Shown one piece after another: positions 35,801-42,997 of a stretch of DNA of 64,000 nt. Position numbers and translations under genes: made by a program. The DNA comes from Paenibacillus rhizosphaerae (lineage in GTDB: Bacteria > Bacillota > Bacilli > Paenibacillales > Paenibacillaceae): the NCBI RefSeq assembly GCF_014192015.1, contig NZ_JACHXJ010000002.1, positions 806,001 through 870,000 of the forward strand, written 5' to 3'. The notes below the pieces were generated by a model. That model worked only from the letters and a program-made list of their open reading frames with translations. It had not been told where the DNA came from and made no database searches. The first letter of the stretch is position 1. Every line of letters begins with the position of its first letter.

Positions 35801-36329
35801 TCCGGAAGATCATGCCAAGGTGCTGCATACGTTTACGTTCCCGCGCCAGAACGTGGCACCGTTCCTCTGCCTCGCCGATTTCCTGAAATCGGTCGACAGC
35901 GGCAAGATGGACTATGTCGGCTTCCTGGTCGTCACCGCAGGACAAGGCATTTCGAAGCTATCTTCGGAGTGGAAGGATAAAGGGGACTATCTGAAGTCCC
36001 ATGTCCTGCAATCGGTGGCGCTTGAGACCGCCGAAGCGCTGGCCGAGCGCGTTCACCATATGATGCGCGATACGTGGGGCTTCCCTGACCCAGCCGATAT
36101 GACGATGAAGCAGCGTCACGGGGCAAGGTATCAAGGCATCCGCGTTTCCTTCGGATACCCGGCATGCCCGGATCTGGAGGATCAGGAGCCGCTCTTCAAG
36201 CTAATGCAGCCGGAGGATATCGGCGTACATCTGACCGAAGGCTTTATGATGGAGCCTGAGGCATCGGTGTCGGCGATGGTGTTTGCCCATCCGGAAGCAC
36301 GGTATTTTAATGTCGACAAGGTAAAATAA
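32886..36329 (+). CDS. metH: Cobalamin-dependent methionine synthase
   Basis: 1147 residues, all four modules present. Homocysteine domain: ILDGAMGTMIQ, NTFGATS and the zinc-binding GGCCGTTPDHI. Pterin (methyl-tetrahydrofolate) domain: VGERTNVLGSRKFKRLI and MIDTTDPKVID. B12 domain: four-helix cap then DVHDIG with the cobalt ligand H722. C-terminal reactivation domain binding SAM: MKQRHGARYQGIRVSFGYPACPDLEDQ. It makes methionine from homocysteine. The GTG 32886 follows AGGGGGG and gives the canonical N-terminus. No S-box riboswitch is visible upstream. Confidence 0.97.
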   Translation: MNRPDLKELMKERILILDGAMGTMIQQVDLGPEDFGGEELEGCNEMLVITRPDVIEQIHEKYLEAGADLIETNTFGATSVVLSEYDIPEKAREINLLAAEIARRAADKFSTPDKPRYVIGAIGPTTKTLSVTGGVTFEELVSSYEEQAVALIEGKVDALLLETSQDTLNVKAGSIGIRNAFTSTGVTLPIMISGTIEPMGTTLAGQNIEAFYISLEHLNPISVGLNCATGPEFMRDHIRSLAAMAKTAVSCYPNAGLPDENGHYHESPESLARKMEAFAEQGWLNMAGGCCGTTPDHIRALNEVMKGYQPRQMEGSHPPALSGIDPVYIESDNRPYMVGERTNVLGSRKFKRLIVEGKYEEASEIARAQVKNGAHVIDVCVQDPDRDEAEDIKLFLELVVKKVKVPLMIDTTDPKVIDLALKYSQGKAIINSINLEDGEEKFEHVAPLIHKYGAAVVVGTIDESGQAIDRNDKLNVAKRSYDLLVHKYGIPAEDLIFDTLVFPVGTGDEQYIGSAKETIEGIRLIKETMPECHTILGISNVSFGLPEAGREVLNSVFLYECTKAGLDYAIVNTEKLERYASIPEEERKLAEELIYNTNDETLAAFVAAFRNKKVEKKEKISNLSLEERLATYIVEGTKEGLIPDLDAALQKYGALEIINGPLMDGMSEVGRLFNNNELIVAEVLQSAEVMKASVSYLEPFMEKNESSVKGKMLLATVKGDVHDIGKNLVEIILSNNGYQIVNLGIKVPPETIIEAYRKEQADLIGLSGLLVKSAQQMVVTAQDLKNAGVKVPIMVGGAALTRRFTKTRIRPEYEGMVVYAKDAMDGLDLANKLMDPEQRSLMQAEMDAELEALLAEAEKPVELPELTRAAKSNVSTDAPVFNPPDLERHIIRNYPISHIIPYMNMQMLLGHHLGLRGQVEQLLAKGDEKALDLKATVDEVLEQANRDGIIQAHAMYRFFPAQSRGNDIVIYDPEDHAKVLHTFTFPRQNVAPFLCLADFLKSVDSGKMDYVGFLVVTAGQGISKLSSEWKDKGDYLKSHVLQSVALETAEALAERVHHMMRDTWGFPDPADMTMKQRHGARYQGIRVSFGYPACPDLEDQEPLFKLMQPEDIGVHLTEGFMMEPEASVSAMVFAHPEARYFNVDKVK

Positions 36330-36373
36330 TATATTTTCGGTTCATAGCCGAATCGAAGCAAATGTCAGCAAAA

Positions 36374-36398
36374 CCCTCCGATTGTTCGGGGGTTTTTT
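36374..36398 (+). terminator. Rho-independent terminator of metH
   Basis: CCTCCGA / TCGGGGG stem (one T-G pair) with loop TTGT, followed by six T; close to the rnz ribosome binding site. Confidence 0.75.
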
Positions 36399-36432
36399 GC
36401 TGGCGCATTCTTGGAAAGAAGGTATGGGCGTT

Positions 36433-37365
36433 ATGGAACTGGAGTTTTTGGGTACCAATGCAGGGGTTCCTTCCCTGCAGCGGAACGTGACATCGATGGC
36501 GCTCCGGATGTACGAGGAGCGGCGCAGCTTCTGGATGTTCGATTGCGGCGAAGGCACACAGCATCAAATTCTGCGGTCTTCATTGAAGCTGAGCAAGCTG
36601 GAGAAAATTTTCATTACCCACCTGCACGGTGATCATATATTCGGCCTTCCCGGGCTGTTGTCCAGCAGGTCCAACCAGGGGGGCACCACACCATTGCAGC
36701 TGTACGGACCGCCGGGGATCAAACAATACATAGACACGTCGCTTTCCCTCAGCCAGTCACGAATCGAGTTTGAGCTTGAGGTGATTGAGCATACGGGGGG
36801 AGTTATTTTTGAAGACGGGGAGGTGCGGGTGGAATCCCTTCTGCTGGAGCACCGCATTGACAGCTACGGATACCGGATCATGGAAAAAGACAAGCCCGGC
36901 AGTCTGGACTTGAAACGGATGGCCGAGTACGGTTTAAAGCCTGGGCCGATTTACGGCCGTTTGAAGCGCGGGGAGAGCATCGACCTGGGAGACGGCCGGG
37001 TGCTGACGCCGGCAGAAGTGCTCGGCGCGCCGAAGAAGGGGCGGGTCGTTACGATCCTGGGCGATACCCGCCCTTGTGCCAACGTTCTGCCGCTGGCCGA
37101 ACAGGCGGATCTTCTCGTTCATGAGGCCACGTTTCTGCATGAGCTTCATGAGACCGCACACAACTATCATCACAGCACGGCTGTTCAGGCCGCAGAGGCT
37201 GCCCGCGACGCAGGGGCCAAGGAACTGATTATTACGCATTTCAGCTCCCGGTATAAGGATATCGAGCATCTGCAGCCGCTTTTGGCGGAAGCCAGGTCTG
37301 TATTTCCGAAAACGCTGCTGGCCGAAGAATTGGTGCTGTTTCCCGTGACTCGCCACGAAGAATAG
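36433..37365 (+). CDS. rnz: Ribonuclease Z
   Basis: 310 residues, normal length for bacterial tRNase Z, which trims the 3' trailer of CCA-less tRNA precursors. Metallo-beta-lactamase motif HLHGDH gives H63, H65, D67, H68; further zinc ligands are in LLLEHR, ILGDTRP and LLVHEATF, with ITHFSSRY near the end. The exosite segment (KPGPIYGRLKRGE) is present. ATG 36433 has GAAGG ten bases upstream; ATG 36424 is only one base away from that site. A bidirectional-looking terminator follows. Confidence 0.96.
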   Translation: MELEFLGTNAGVPSLQRNVTSMALRMYEERRSFWMFDCGEGTQHQILRSSLKLSKLEKIFITHLHGDHIFGLPGLLSSRSNQGGTTPLQLYGPPGIKQYIDTSLSLSQSRIEFELEVIEHTGGVIFEDGEVRVESLLLEHRIDSYGYRIMEKDKPGSLDLKRMAEYGLKPGPIYGRLKRGESIDLGDGRVLTPAEVLGAPKKGRVVTILGDTRPCANVLPLAEQADLLVHEATFLHELHETAHNYHHSTAVQAAEAARDAGAKELIITHFSSRYKDIEHLQPLLAEARSVFPKTLLAEELVLFPVTRHEE

Positions 37366-37392
37366 CGAAGACATCGGGCAGGCCGATTATGG

Positions 37393-37419
37393 AAAAAAGG
37401 CTCCGTGCGAGCCTTTTTT
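37393..37419 (+). terminator. Terminator of rnz
   Basis: An 11-bp stem, AAAAAAGGCTC / GAGCCTTTTTT, with loop CGTGC. Confidence 0.9.
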
Positions 37420-37575
37420 CTTTGCTGCGGCGGTTCATTGCCGCTGAAAATCATTATTTTCCGGGAAAGCGCAGGAAATGACACAACTTTGCAAGATTGG
37501 ACTTCCCGTGATAGGTTTCAGGGGAAGCGATTGACGAAAAAATGGAGATAAACGTCCTTGGCGTCGTGCTTCCGG
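37420..37575. other. Non-coding stretch without recognised feature
   Basis: Part of a 341-base gap between rnz and the next gene. I see no gene, repeat or motif in this first part; the remainder holds a promoter and a hairpin, listed separately. Confidence 0.5.
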
Positions 37576-37605
37576 TTGCCACATTCCTCCGTTTTCTTTT
37601 ACAAT
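37576..37605 (+). promoter_or_regulatory. Sigma-A promoter of the NagD-type phosphatase gene
   Basis: TTGCCA (37576-37581), 18-base spacer, TACAAT (37600-37605). Confidence 0.65.
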
Positions 37606-37626
37606 GGAACAAGCTGGGTTACAGGA

Positions 37627-37666
37627 AGCCTGGAAATCGACCGCCTATGGCGGGAGCCAGGCTTTT
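37627..37666 (+). promoter_or_regulatory. Terminator-like leader hairpin before the phosphatase gene
   Basis: AGCCTGG (37627-37633) pairs with CCAGGCT (37657-37663) around an inner CCGCC-TAT-GGCGG stem, followed by TTTTC. It lies between the promoter and the start codon, so it could act as an attenuator; no ligand motif is recognised. Confidence 0.45.
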
Positions 37667-37706
37667 CGCAGCCATAAGTTTTACTAGATGAAACGAGGTA
37701 TGTCCA

Positions 37707-38504
37707 TTGAACACGCTGAGAACTACCCGCGGTCTGCTGATTGACCTGGACGGAACGTTATATCATGGGAAACATATGATACCCGGGGCGGACATTCTGA
37801 TTCGAACGCTGCAATTGCGGGAAATTCCTTATTTATTTGTGACGAACAATTCTTCGAAAACACCGGAAATGGTGGCTGCCCAATTGAATGAGATGGGGGT
37901 TCCCGCCGACAAAGAGAAGGTTTGCACCTCGTCGCTGGCCGCCGCGCGGTATATCGCTGAAGAATCTCCAGGGGCCAGAGTGGCTATGCTAGGGGAAGAT
38001 GGGCTTCGGCAGGCCTTGATTGAGGAAGGGCTTAAGCTCGTCGACGATGCGCCTGAATTTGTTGTGCAAGGCATCGACCGCGCCTTTACCTACGATAAGC
38101 TCGCCCAAGCTGTTCGCTGGATCCGTGAAGGTGCCCGCTCTGTGCTGACCAATCCGGACCTTCTGCTTCCTTCCGATCACGGGCTTGTCCCGGGAGCCGG
38201 CTCGCTTGGAGCGGCGATTGAAGCGGCTTCCGGCGTCAAACCGGTGGTTATCGGGAAGCCTTCGAGCCACTTGATGAAATATGCTACGGACCGACTGCGG
38301 CTGTCACCGACCGATGCCACTGTGATCGGTGATAATATGCGTACGGACATTGCGGCGGGTGCTGCCGCAGGCTGTCAGACGATTTTGGTCCTGACGGGGC
38401 TGACGACGGAGAGCAACTTGCAGATGCATGTCGATGCAGCCGGCATCTCTCCGGACATCATTTGCCGTGATCTGACCGAGCTGACTCAGCTGTTGTGTCC
38501 TTGA
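37707..38504 (+). CDS. HAD-IIA (NagD/AraL-type) phosphatase
   Basis: 265 residues. Motif I LLIDLDGTLYHG, motif II FVTNNSSKTPE, the C2 cap between them and motif IV, the lysine in VVIGKPSSHLMKYA and the final VIGDNMRTDIAAGAAAGCQTILVLTG. This is the NagD/p-nitrophenylphosphatase subfamily found in most Bacillales; it removes phosphate from sugar phosphates or nucleotides, substrate unknown. The TTG start follows GAGG by eight bases; the nearby ATG 37700 is in another frame. Confidence 0.9.
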   Translation: MNTLRTTRGLLIDLDGTLYHGKHMIPGADILIRTLQLREIPYLFVTNNSSKTPEMVAAQLNEMGVPADKEKVCTSSLAAARYIAEESPGARVAMLGEDGLRQALIEEGLKLVDDAPEFVVQGIDRAFTYDKLAQAVRWIREGARSVLTNPDLLLPSDHGLVPGAGSLGAAIEAASGVKPVVIGKPSSHLMKYATDRLRLSPTDATVIGDNMRTDIAAGAAAGCQTILVLTGLTTESNLQMHVDAAGISPDIICRDLTELTQLLCP

Positions 38505-38575
38505 CACCTTTGGGACCGTTTTATATACATTTACACGAACATCCGTGATGGATTTTGAAAGGATAGATGAACAAG

Positions 38576-39391
38576 ATGCCGGAACTGCCGGAAATGGAAA
38601 ATTACCGAAGATTGCTGTCAGAACTGATTATCAATGCTCCGATTACGAATGTGGTTGTGAACCGGGAAAAATCCATCAATGTTCCCGTCGAAAGTTTCAA
38701 GGATGAGCTGCTTGGCACGAGAACGATTTTTGTGGAGCGGCGCGGCAAGCATCTCATTTTCCACCTGAACAACGGCCGCAGGCTCCTGCTGCATCTGATG
38801 CTGGGCGGCTTGATGTATTACGGAACCGAAGAGGATCGCCCGAAACGTTCTACCCAGATCGAAATCACGTTTGGGGACCGGACGCTGTATTTTATCGGCC
38901 TTCGGCTCGGACATCTTCATCTGCATTCGGCGAAAGAAGTCGATGAGCTGCTCGCACCCCTCGGACCGGAACCGCTGGACCGCCGGATGAGCCCGGAAAA
39001 GTTTGCAGGAATATTGCAAGGGCGTCGCGGATCGTTAAAATCGCTGCTGGTCAACCAGCATGTCATTGCCGGCATCGGGAACTGCTATGCGGATGAAATC
39101 GCGTATGAGGCTGGTCTGCTGCCTTCGGCGAAGGTTCAGGACTTGACGGAAGCGTCGGTTGCGAGGCTGTATCAAGCCATGCAGAAAGTGCTGCGGGAAG
39201 CCCTAGAAGGCGGGGGATATATGGATACTCCGTTTATGGTGGGAGACCAGTTAACCGGCGGCTACGACGACCAGTGCAAAGTGTATGACCGTGAAGGGGA
39301 AGCATGCTACCGCTGCGGCGGTACGATCAACAAATCCGAATTGATTGGGCGGAAGGTCTTTTATTGTCCGTCCTGCCAGCATGAGCAGTAA
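38576..39391 (+). CDS. Fpg/Nei-family DNA glycosylase
   Basis: 271 residues. It should remove oxidised bases and cut the abasic site. The catalytic N-terminal proline is in MPELPEME, so translation must begin at ATG 38576 and Met must be removed; the in-frame ATG 38567 would bury it even though it sits nearer AAAGGA. Other features are the lysine in RRGKHLIF, the H2TH region with LLVNQHVIAGIGNCYADEI and a C-terminal zinc finger C-x2-C-x16-C-x2-C (CYRC ... CPSC). The sequence after PELPE (MENYRRLL) differs from classic MutM, so 8-oxoguanine specificity is not certain. It overlaps endonuclease IV by 11 bases. Confidence 0.88.
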   Translation: MPELPEMENYRRLLSELIINAPITNVVVNREKSINVPVESFKDELLGTRTIFVERRGKHLIFHLNNGRRLLLHLMLGGLMYYGTEEDRPKRSTQIEITFGDRTLYFIGLRLGHLHLHSAKEVDELLAPLGPEPLDRRMSPEKFAGILQGRRGSLKSLLVNQHVIAGIGNCYADEIAYEAGLLPSAKVQDLTEASVARLYQAMQKVLREALEGGGYMDTPFMVGDQLTGGYDDQCKVYDREGEACYRCGGTINKSELIGRKVFYCPSCQHEQ

Positions 39392-40238
39392 CCAGCTGCT
39401 TATCGGCTGTCATGTCAGCACGCGCGGCGGTTACGGGAGAGCTGCCCGGCGGGCATGGGAGATCGGAGCGAGATCTTTTCAATATTTTCCGAAAAATCCC
39501 CGCAGCATGTCGATCAAAACGCTGGATGCGTCTGCTGCGGCGGACTGCCGTAACTTTTGCCGGGAGCATGGTATGCCAAGCATCGCCCACACCCCGTATC
39601 CGATCAACATCGCGATCGGCGAAAGCCGGGGCCGGGACTTGTACGAGCTGACCGTCAAGTCGCTGCAAAACGATCTGATCATCGCCGAAGCTTGCGGCAC
39701 GGTCGGCATCGTGGTCCACTTCGGACATTTCAAAGGCAGCGATGCATTACAAGGCTACAAAAATATAATACAATGTTTAAACGAGACGCTGTCAGGCTGG
39801 CAGGGCAGCGCGAAGATTTTGCTGGAAAATCAGGCCGGCACCCCGGGCTCGATGGGCATCACGCTTGATGAGCTGGTGAACATCAGGCGGCTGAGCGATT
39901 ACCCGGAGAAAATCGGCTTTTGCCTGGATACTTGCCATGCATACGCATCAGGCGTGTGGGATCCGCGTACGACGGATGTACTCGTTGAGCGGGGCAGAGA
40001 GCTCGGATATTGGACGGATCTGGCCGCGGTACACCTGAACGATTCCAAATACCCGCTCGGTTCGGGGAAAGACCGCCATGAGCGGATCGGTCAGGGATAT
40101 ATTGGCGAGGAAGCCTTCCAGGTGCTGCTGTCTTATCCGGAATTCCAAGGCAAGGCGCTCGTGCTGGAGACGGACGCAGGCGAAGACGGCACACACCGCG
40201 GCGATATCGCCAAGGTTAAAGGCTGGCCCATCGTTTAA
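39381..40238 (+). CDS. nfo: Endonuclease IV (deoxyribonuclease IV)
   Basis: 285 residues, TIM-barrel AP endonuclease. It cuts 5' of abasic sites left by glycosylases. The zinc ligand motifs are visible in order: GCHVS, IAHTPYPINIA, VVHFGH, LLENQAG, FCLDTCHAYASG, VHLNDSKYPLGSGKDRHERIGQG and LETDAGEDG. ATG 39381 lies inside the end of the glycosylase gene, so both base-excision repair enzymes are made from one message. Confidence 0.93.
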   Translation: MSSNQLLIGCHVSTRGGYGRAARRAWEIGARSFQYFPKNPRSMSIKTLDASAAADCRNFCREHGMPSIAHTPYPINIAIGESRGRDLYELTVKSLQNDLIIAEACGTVGIVVHFGHFKGSDALQGYKNIIQCLNETLSGWQGSAKILLENQAGTPGSMGITLDELVNIRRLSDYPEKIGFCLDTCHAYASGVWDPRTTDVLVERGRELGYWTDLAAVHLNDSKYPLGSGKDRHERIGQGYIGEEAFQVLLSYPEFQGKALVLETDAGEDGTHRGDIAKVKGWPIV

Positions 40239-40276
40239 GCGTTTCGGTTTGTTTTTAGGGAAGGAGGGACCTGAGC

Positions 40277-40618
40277 GTGATCCACCTGTTTTTGGATGAC
40301 TACCGCCGCTGTCCACAAGGTTTTACCCTCGCTCGCAATGCGGAGGAATGCCTTCTGATGCTGAAGGAGTGCGAGGTTGGCATATTATCGCTTGATTTTG
40401 ATCTGGGGCCCGGTGAAATGACGGGTAAGGACGTGGTCAAGCATATGATTACGGACGCCTTATTCCCGCAGGAGATTTATTTGCATACGTCGAGTATGTG
40501 GGGGAAAAAGGAGATGTATGAGCTGCTCTACCATCATAAGCCGGAGCATGTTCTGCTCCATAACGGTCCTATGCCTCCGGATGTGCTTGAGCGGGTTGCA
40601 GGAGGCGATGCACGATGA
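40277..40618 (+). CDS. Cyclic-phosphate processing receiver-type (cREC) protein
   Basis: 113 residues, a single receiver-like domain. MIHLFLDDYRRCP keeps an acidic pair; GILSLDFDLGPGEMTGKDVVKHM holds the Asp of strand 3, and IYLHTSS and VLLHNGPMP add conserved histidine. This fits the cREC receiver family, proposed from comparative genomics to act in cyclic-phosphate or nucleotide processing and not in classic two-component signalling. GTG 40277 follows GGAGG by ten bases. It overlaps the thioredoxin gene by four bases. Confidence 0.7.
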   Translation: MIHLFLDDYRRCPQGFTLARNAEECLLMLKECEVGILSLDFDLGPGEMTGKDVVKHMITDALFPQEIYLHTSSMWGKKEMYELLYHHKPEHVLLHNGPMPPDVLERVAGGDAR

Positions 40619-40935
40619 GGCATCTAAGCGAGCAGGAGCTGCTGAAGGAGCTCTGGACCAAGGGGCAGCCGCTGGCCGTCTTTCTGTATACTCCTTTCTG
40701 CGGCACATGTAAAGCGGCCAGACGGATGCTCGAAGTAGCCGAGCACCTGCTGCCGGAAGGCATCGTGGCTGATGCGGACGTGAACATGCTGCCGCAGGTC
40801 GTTCAGCAGTATCAGATCCGCAGCGTGCCTGCGCTGCTTGTTACCGACGCAAACCGCAGCGCCAAGCCGTCCATCCGGTACAGCATGGGCTCCGTGGAGG
40901 ACCTGCTGAGGGAAATTAGGGGAGTGATATCATGA
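40615..40935 (+). CDS. Thioredoxin-family protein
   Basis: 106 residues, cytoplasmic. The redox motif is CGTC in LYTPFCGTCKAARRML, and the cis-proline is in QIRSVPALLVTD, so the disulfide exchange site is intact although the spacing residues differ from classic CGPC. It is translationally coupled to both neighbours through ATGA overlaps, which suggests work on a common target. No partner can be named. Confidence 0.85.
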   Translation: MRHLSEQELLKELWTKGQPLAVFLYTPFCGTCKAARRMLEVAEHLLPEGIVADADVNMLPQVVQQYQIRSVPALLVTDANRSAKPSIRYSMGSVEDLLREIRGVIS

Positions 40936-41705
40936 TTTCGATGAAGGACGTGACGCTGAGAAGAGAGGACAACCTCATTCTTGATAACGTGTCGCTCGAG
41001 ATTAAGTCCGGCGAGCACTGGGCGATTCTCGGCAGAAACGGCTCGGGTAAAACAACGATGCTGGAAATGATGACGGGTTATCTTTTTCCCAGCTCGGGTA
41101 CAATTGAAGTATTGGGCAATGTATACGGCGAGTGCGACGTCCGGGAAGTGCGCAAGGACATCGGCTATATCAGCCCTTCCCTGATCGAAAGGCTGTCACT
41201 CAGCGACCCGGTATGGGAAGTGGTGGCGACCGGAGCATACGCTTTTTTGCGTTTTTATCAGGAGATTCCGGCCGATGTGAAAGAGAAGGCATTTCGCTTG
41301 CTGGAGGATATGCATTTGGGCGGACATGCGGAGCATCCCTTCGGTACGCTCTCCCAAGGCGAACGGAAAAAGGTGCTGCTGGCACGCTGCTTGATGGCCG
41401 AACCAAAGCTGCTGATCATGGACGAGCCGTGCGCGGGCCTGGACTTATATGAGCGGGAAAAGATGCTGGCCGAGGTCGACCGGCTCCGCCAGCGGAACAT
41501 GACCGTGGTGTACGTTACCCATCATGTGGAAGAGATCGTGCCTCTTTTCACCCATGTGGCGCTGATCCGTGACGGCAAAATCGCCGGTTCCGGTCCAAAG
41601 CATGAAGTGCTGACTAACGAAATGATCGAGCGGACCTATGACATTCCCGCCAAACTGGAATGGGATGAAGGACGTCCATGGATTAAAGTGATTTCTGGAG
41701 GGTAA
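40932..41705 (+). CDS. ABC transporter-type ATPase (YlmA-like)
   Basis: 257 residues. One complete nucleotide-binding domain: Walker A GRNGSGKTT, Q-loop at GYISPSL, signature LSQGE, Walker B LLIMDEPCAGLD and switch His in YVTHHVEE. No permease gene is nearby. It resembles B. subtilis YlmA and E. coli ModF/PhrA-like soluble ATPases, so transport is not certain. Starts within the thioredoxin stop (ATGA overlap) and ends six bases before the methyltransferase gene. Confidence 0.85.
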   Translation: MISMKDVTLRREDNLILDNVSLEIKSGEHWAILGRNGSGKTTMLEMMTGYLFPSSGTIEVLGNVYGECDVREVRKDIGYISPSLIERLSLSDPVWEVVATGAYAFLRFYQEIPADVKEKAFRLLEDMHLGGHAEHPFGTLSQGERKKVLLARCLMAEPKLLIMDEPCAGLDLYEREKMLAEVDRLRQRNMTVVYVTHHVEEIVPLFTHVALIRDGKIAGSGPKHEVLTNEMIERTYDIPAKLEWDEGRPWIKVISGG

Positions 41706-41711
41706 ACCCAT

Positions 41712-42782
41712 TTGACTGATCATAACTTATTGAATAATGAAAACAGCGAGGAACCGGCAGGTTCCGTCTCAAGATTTATATGCACCGCTAACCATGGCTT
41801 CGCTCCTTACGCCCAGGAAGAGCTGCGACGCAAATTCGGCCGCCTGAAAAGCCGCGTACTCGTGTCGGGAGAAGTGTTCCTGTTAACGCTAAATGAAGAA
41901 GCCGGACGGGCCGTTGACATGATTGTCAGCAGCCCGCCTATCTTTTTGCGTCACATCCAGCCTGTGCAGCTGGAGCAAAATGCTGAAGATATGGATCAAG
42001 CGGTCCGTGAGGTCAGCGCTTTCCTTCGGAACCGGAGGGAGCTTCATGGCGCAGCCGTATCGCTTCAGGTTCGGAAAGCAGACGACAGTCTGTGGCAGGA
42101 CAGCGCGGGCAAACTGCGCGAAACGCTGGCCGAGATCCTGAGCGATCTAGGGGCGGATTTTGTCGTGCAGGATCCGGAATGGATCATTTCCATTTTTGCT
42201 GCCGGAAGCATACTGTATGCCGGAGTTTCGCGGCCCTCCGACAACTTGTCGGACTGGAGCGGCGGAGCAATCCGTTTTCAGCGTGAGGAAGGGCAGATTT
42301 CCAGGGCCAAATTCAAGCTGCTGGAAGCTGAGCACAGCTTTGGCATCGATTTCGCCGCTTTTCACAAGGCGCTTGATATCGGTGCGGCGCCTGGAGGCTG
42401 GACGTCCTTTTTGCTGGAGCGCGGTTTACAGGTTACAGCCGTGGACCCTGCGGTCATGCATGAGTCGCTGCAGGGGCATCCCGCGCTGCGGATCCTCCGG
42501 AAAAATGCCTCAGAAGTACAATTCAAGGATGAGGAATTTGATCTTCTTGTATGTGACATGAGCTGGAGTCCGAAGCAGATGGTGAAGCTCGTGAAGGAGC
42601 TGCTGCCAAGCCTGGCTGCGGGAGGAACGGCGGTTGTAACGGTGAAGCTGATGCATAAGAAACCGATGGCGCTGATCGATGATGTCCTCTCCTCGTTTGA
42701 GCAGGCTGAGATGCAGGTCCAGAGAGCCAAGCAGCTGTTCCACAACCGGGACGAGATCACGCTTTATATGATTAAATATTAA
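41712..42782 (+). CDS. RlmM/FtsJ-like 2'-O-ribose methyltransferase
   Basis: 356 residues. An N-terminal THUMP-like region (FICTANHGFAPYAQEELRRKFG; then LQVRKADDSLW) precedes a Rossmann methyltransferase with ALDIGAAPGGWTSFLLERG. The K-D-K-E tetrad expected of 2'-O-ribose methyltransferases is seen at FKLLEAEH, VCDMSW, TVKLM and EITLYM. E. coli RlmM modifies C2498 of 23S rRNA; the target here is inferred. The TTG start follows GGAGGG by nine bases. It is the last gene of the four-gene coupled cluster. Confidence 0.8.
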   Translation: MTDHNLLNNENSEEPAGSVSRFICTANHGFAPYAQEELRRKFGRLKSRVLVSGEVFLLTLNEEAGRAVDMIVSSPPIFLRHIQPVQLEQNAEDMDQAVREVSAFLRNRRELHGAAVSLQVRKADDSLWQDSAGKLRETLAEILSDLGADFVVQDPEWIISIFAAGSILYAGVSRPSDNLSDWSGGAIRFQREEGQISRAKFKLLEAEHSFGIDFAAFHKALDIGAAPGGWTSFLLERGLQVTAVDPAVMHESLQGHPALRILRKNASEVQFKDEEFDLLVCDMSWSPKQMVKLVKELLPSLAAGGTAVVTVKLMHKKPMALIDDVLSSFEQAEMQVQRAKQLFHNRDEITLYMIKY

Positions 42783-42846
42783 TCTTGTTAAAACGTTGTT
42801 CCCAAATACCTGAATTGTCGACGTGTATTGGATTGGAAAATATTTC

Positions 42847-42875
42847 TTGCGCAATCCGACAATTTATTTTATACT
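42847..42875 (+). promoter_or_regulatory. Sigma-A promoter before the kinase/Tad-like cluster
   Basis: TTGCGC (42847-42852), 17-base spacer, TATACT (42870-42875). Transcription would begin near 42882 and immediately enter the hairpin at 42905-42972. Confidence 0.65.
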
Positions 42876-42904
42876 AGTACCAAAATTAACCAAACGATAA
42901 TATA

Positions 42905-42972
42905 GGGAAAGCATCCCGGAGTACGACAGTGGTTGAGACCACGTCGTCATCCAGAGGGTGCTTTCCCTTTTT
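42905..42972 (+). terminator. Structured leader ending in a terminator
   Basis: Outer 12-bp stem GGGAAAGCATCC / GGGTGCTTTCCC (one T-G pair) encloses a second 10-bp stem (ACGAC and GTGGT paired with ACCAC and GTCGT, loop TGAG), then five T. It can terminate transcription from the promoter just upstream, giving an RNA of about 90 bases, or act as an attenuator for the kinase operon. I do not recognise it as a known riboswitch class. Confidence 0.7.
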
Positions 42973-42997
42973 GTCGTTCAGAAAGGTCGTGTATACG

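Noticed and set aside
38567..38575. Upstream ATG start for the Fpg/Nei glycosylase
   Set aside because: It would add three residues before Met-Pro and block the N-terminal proline that this family uses for catalysis.
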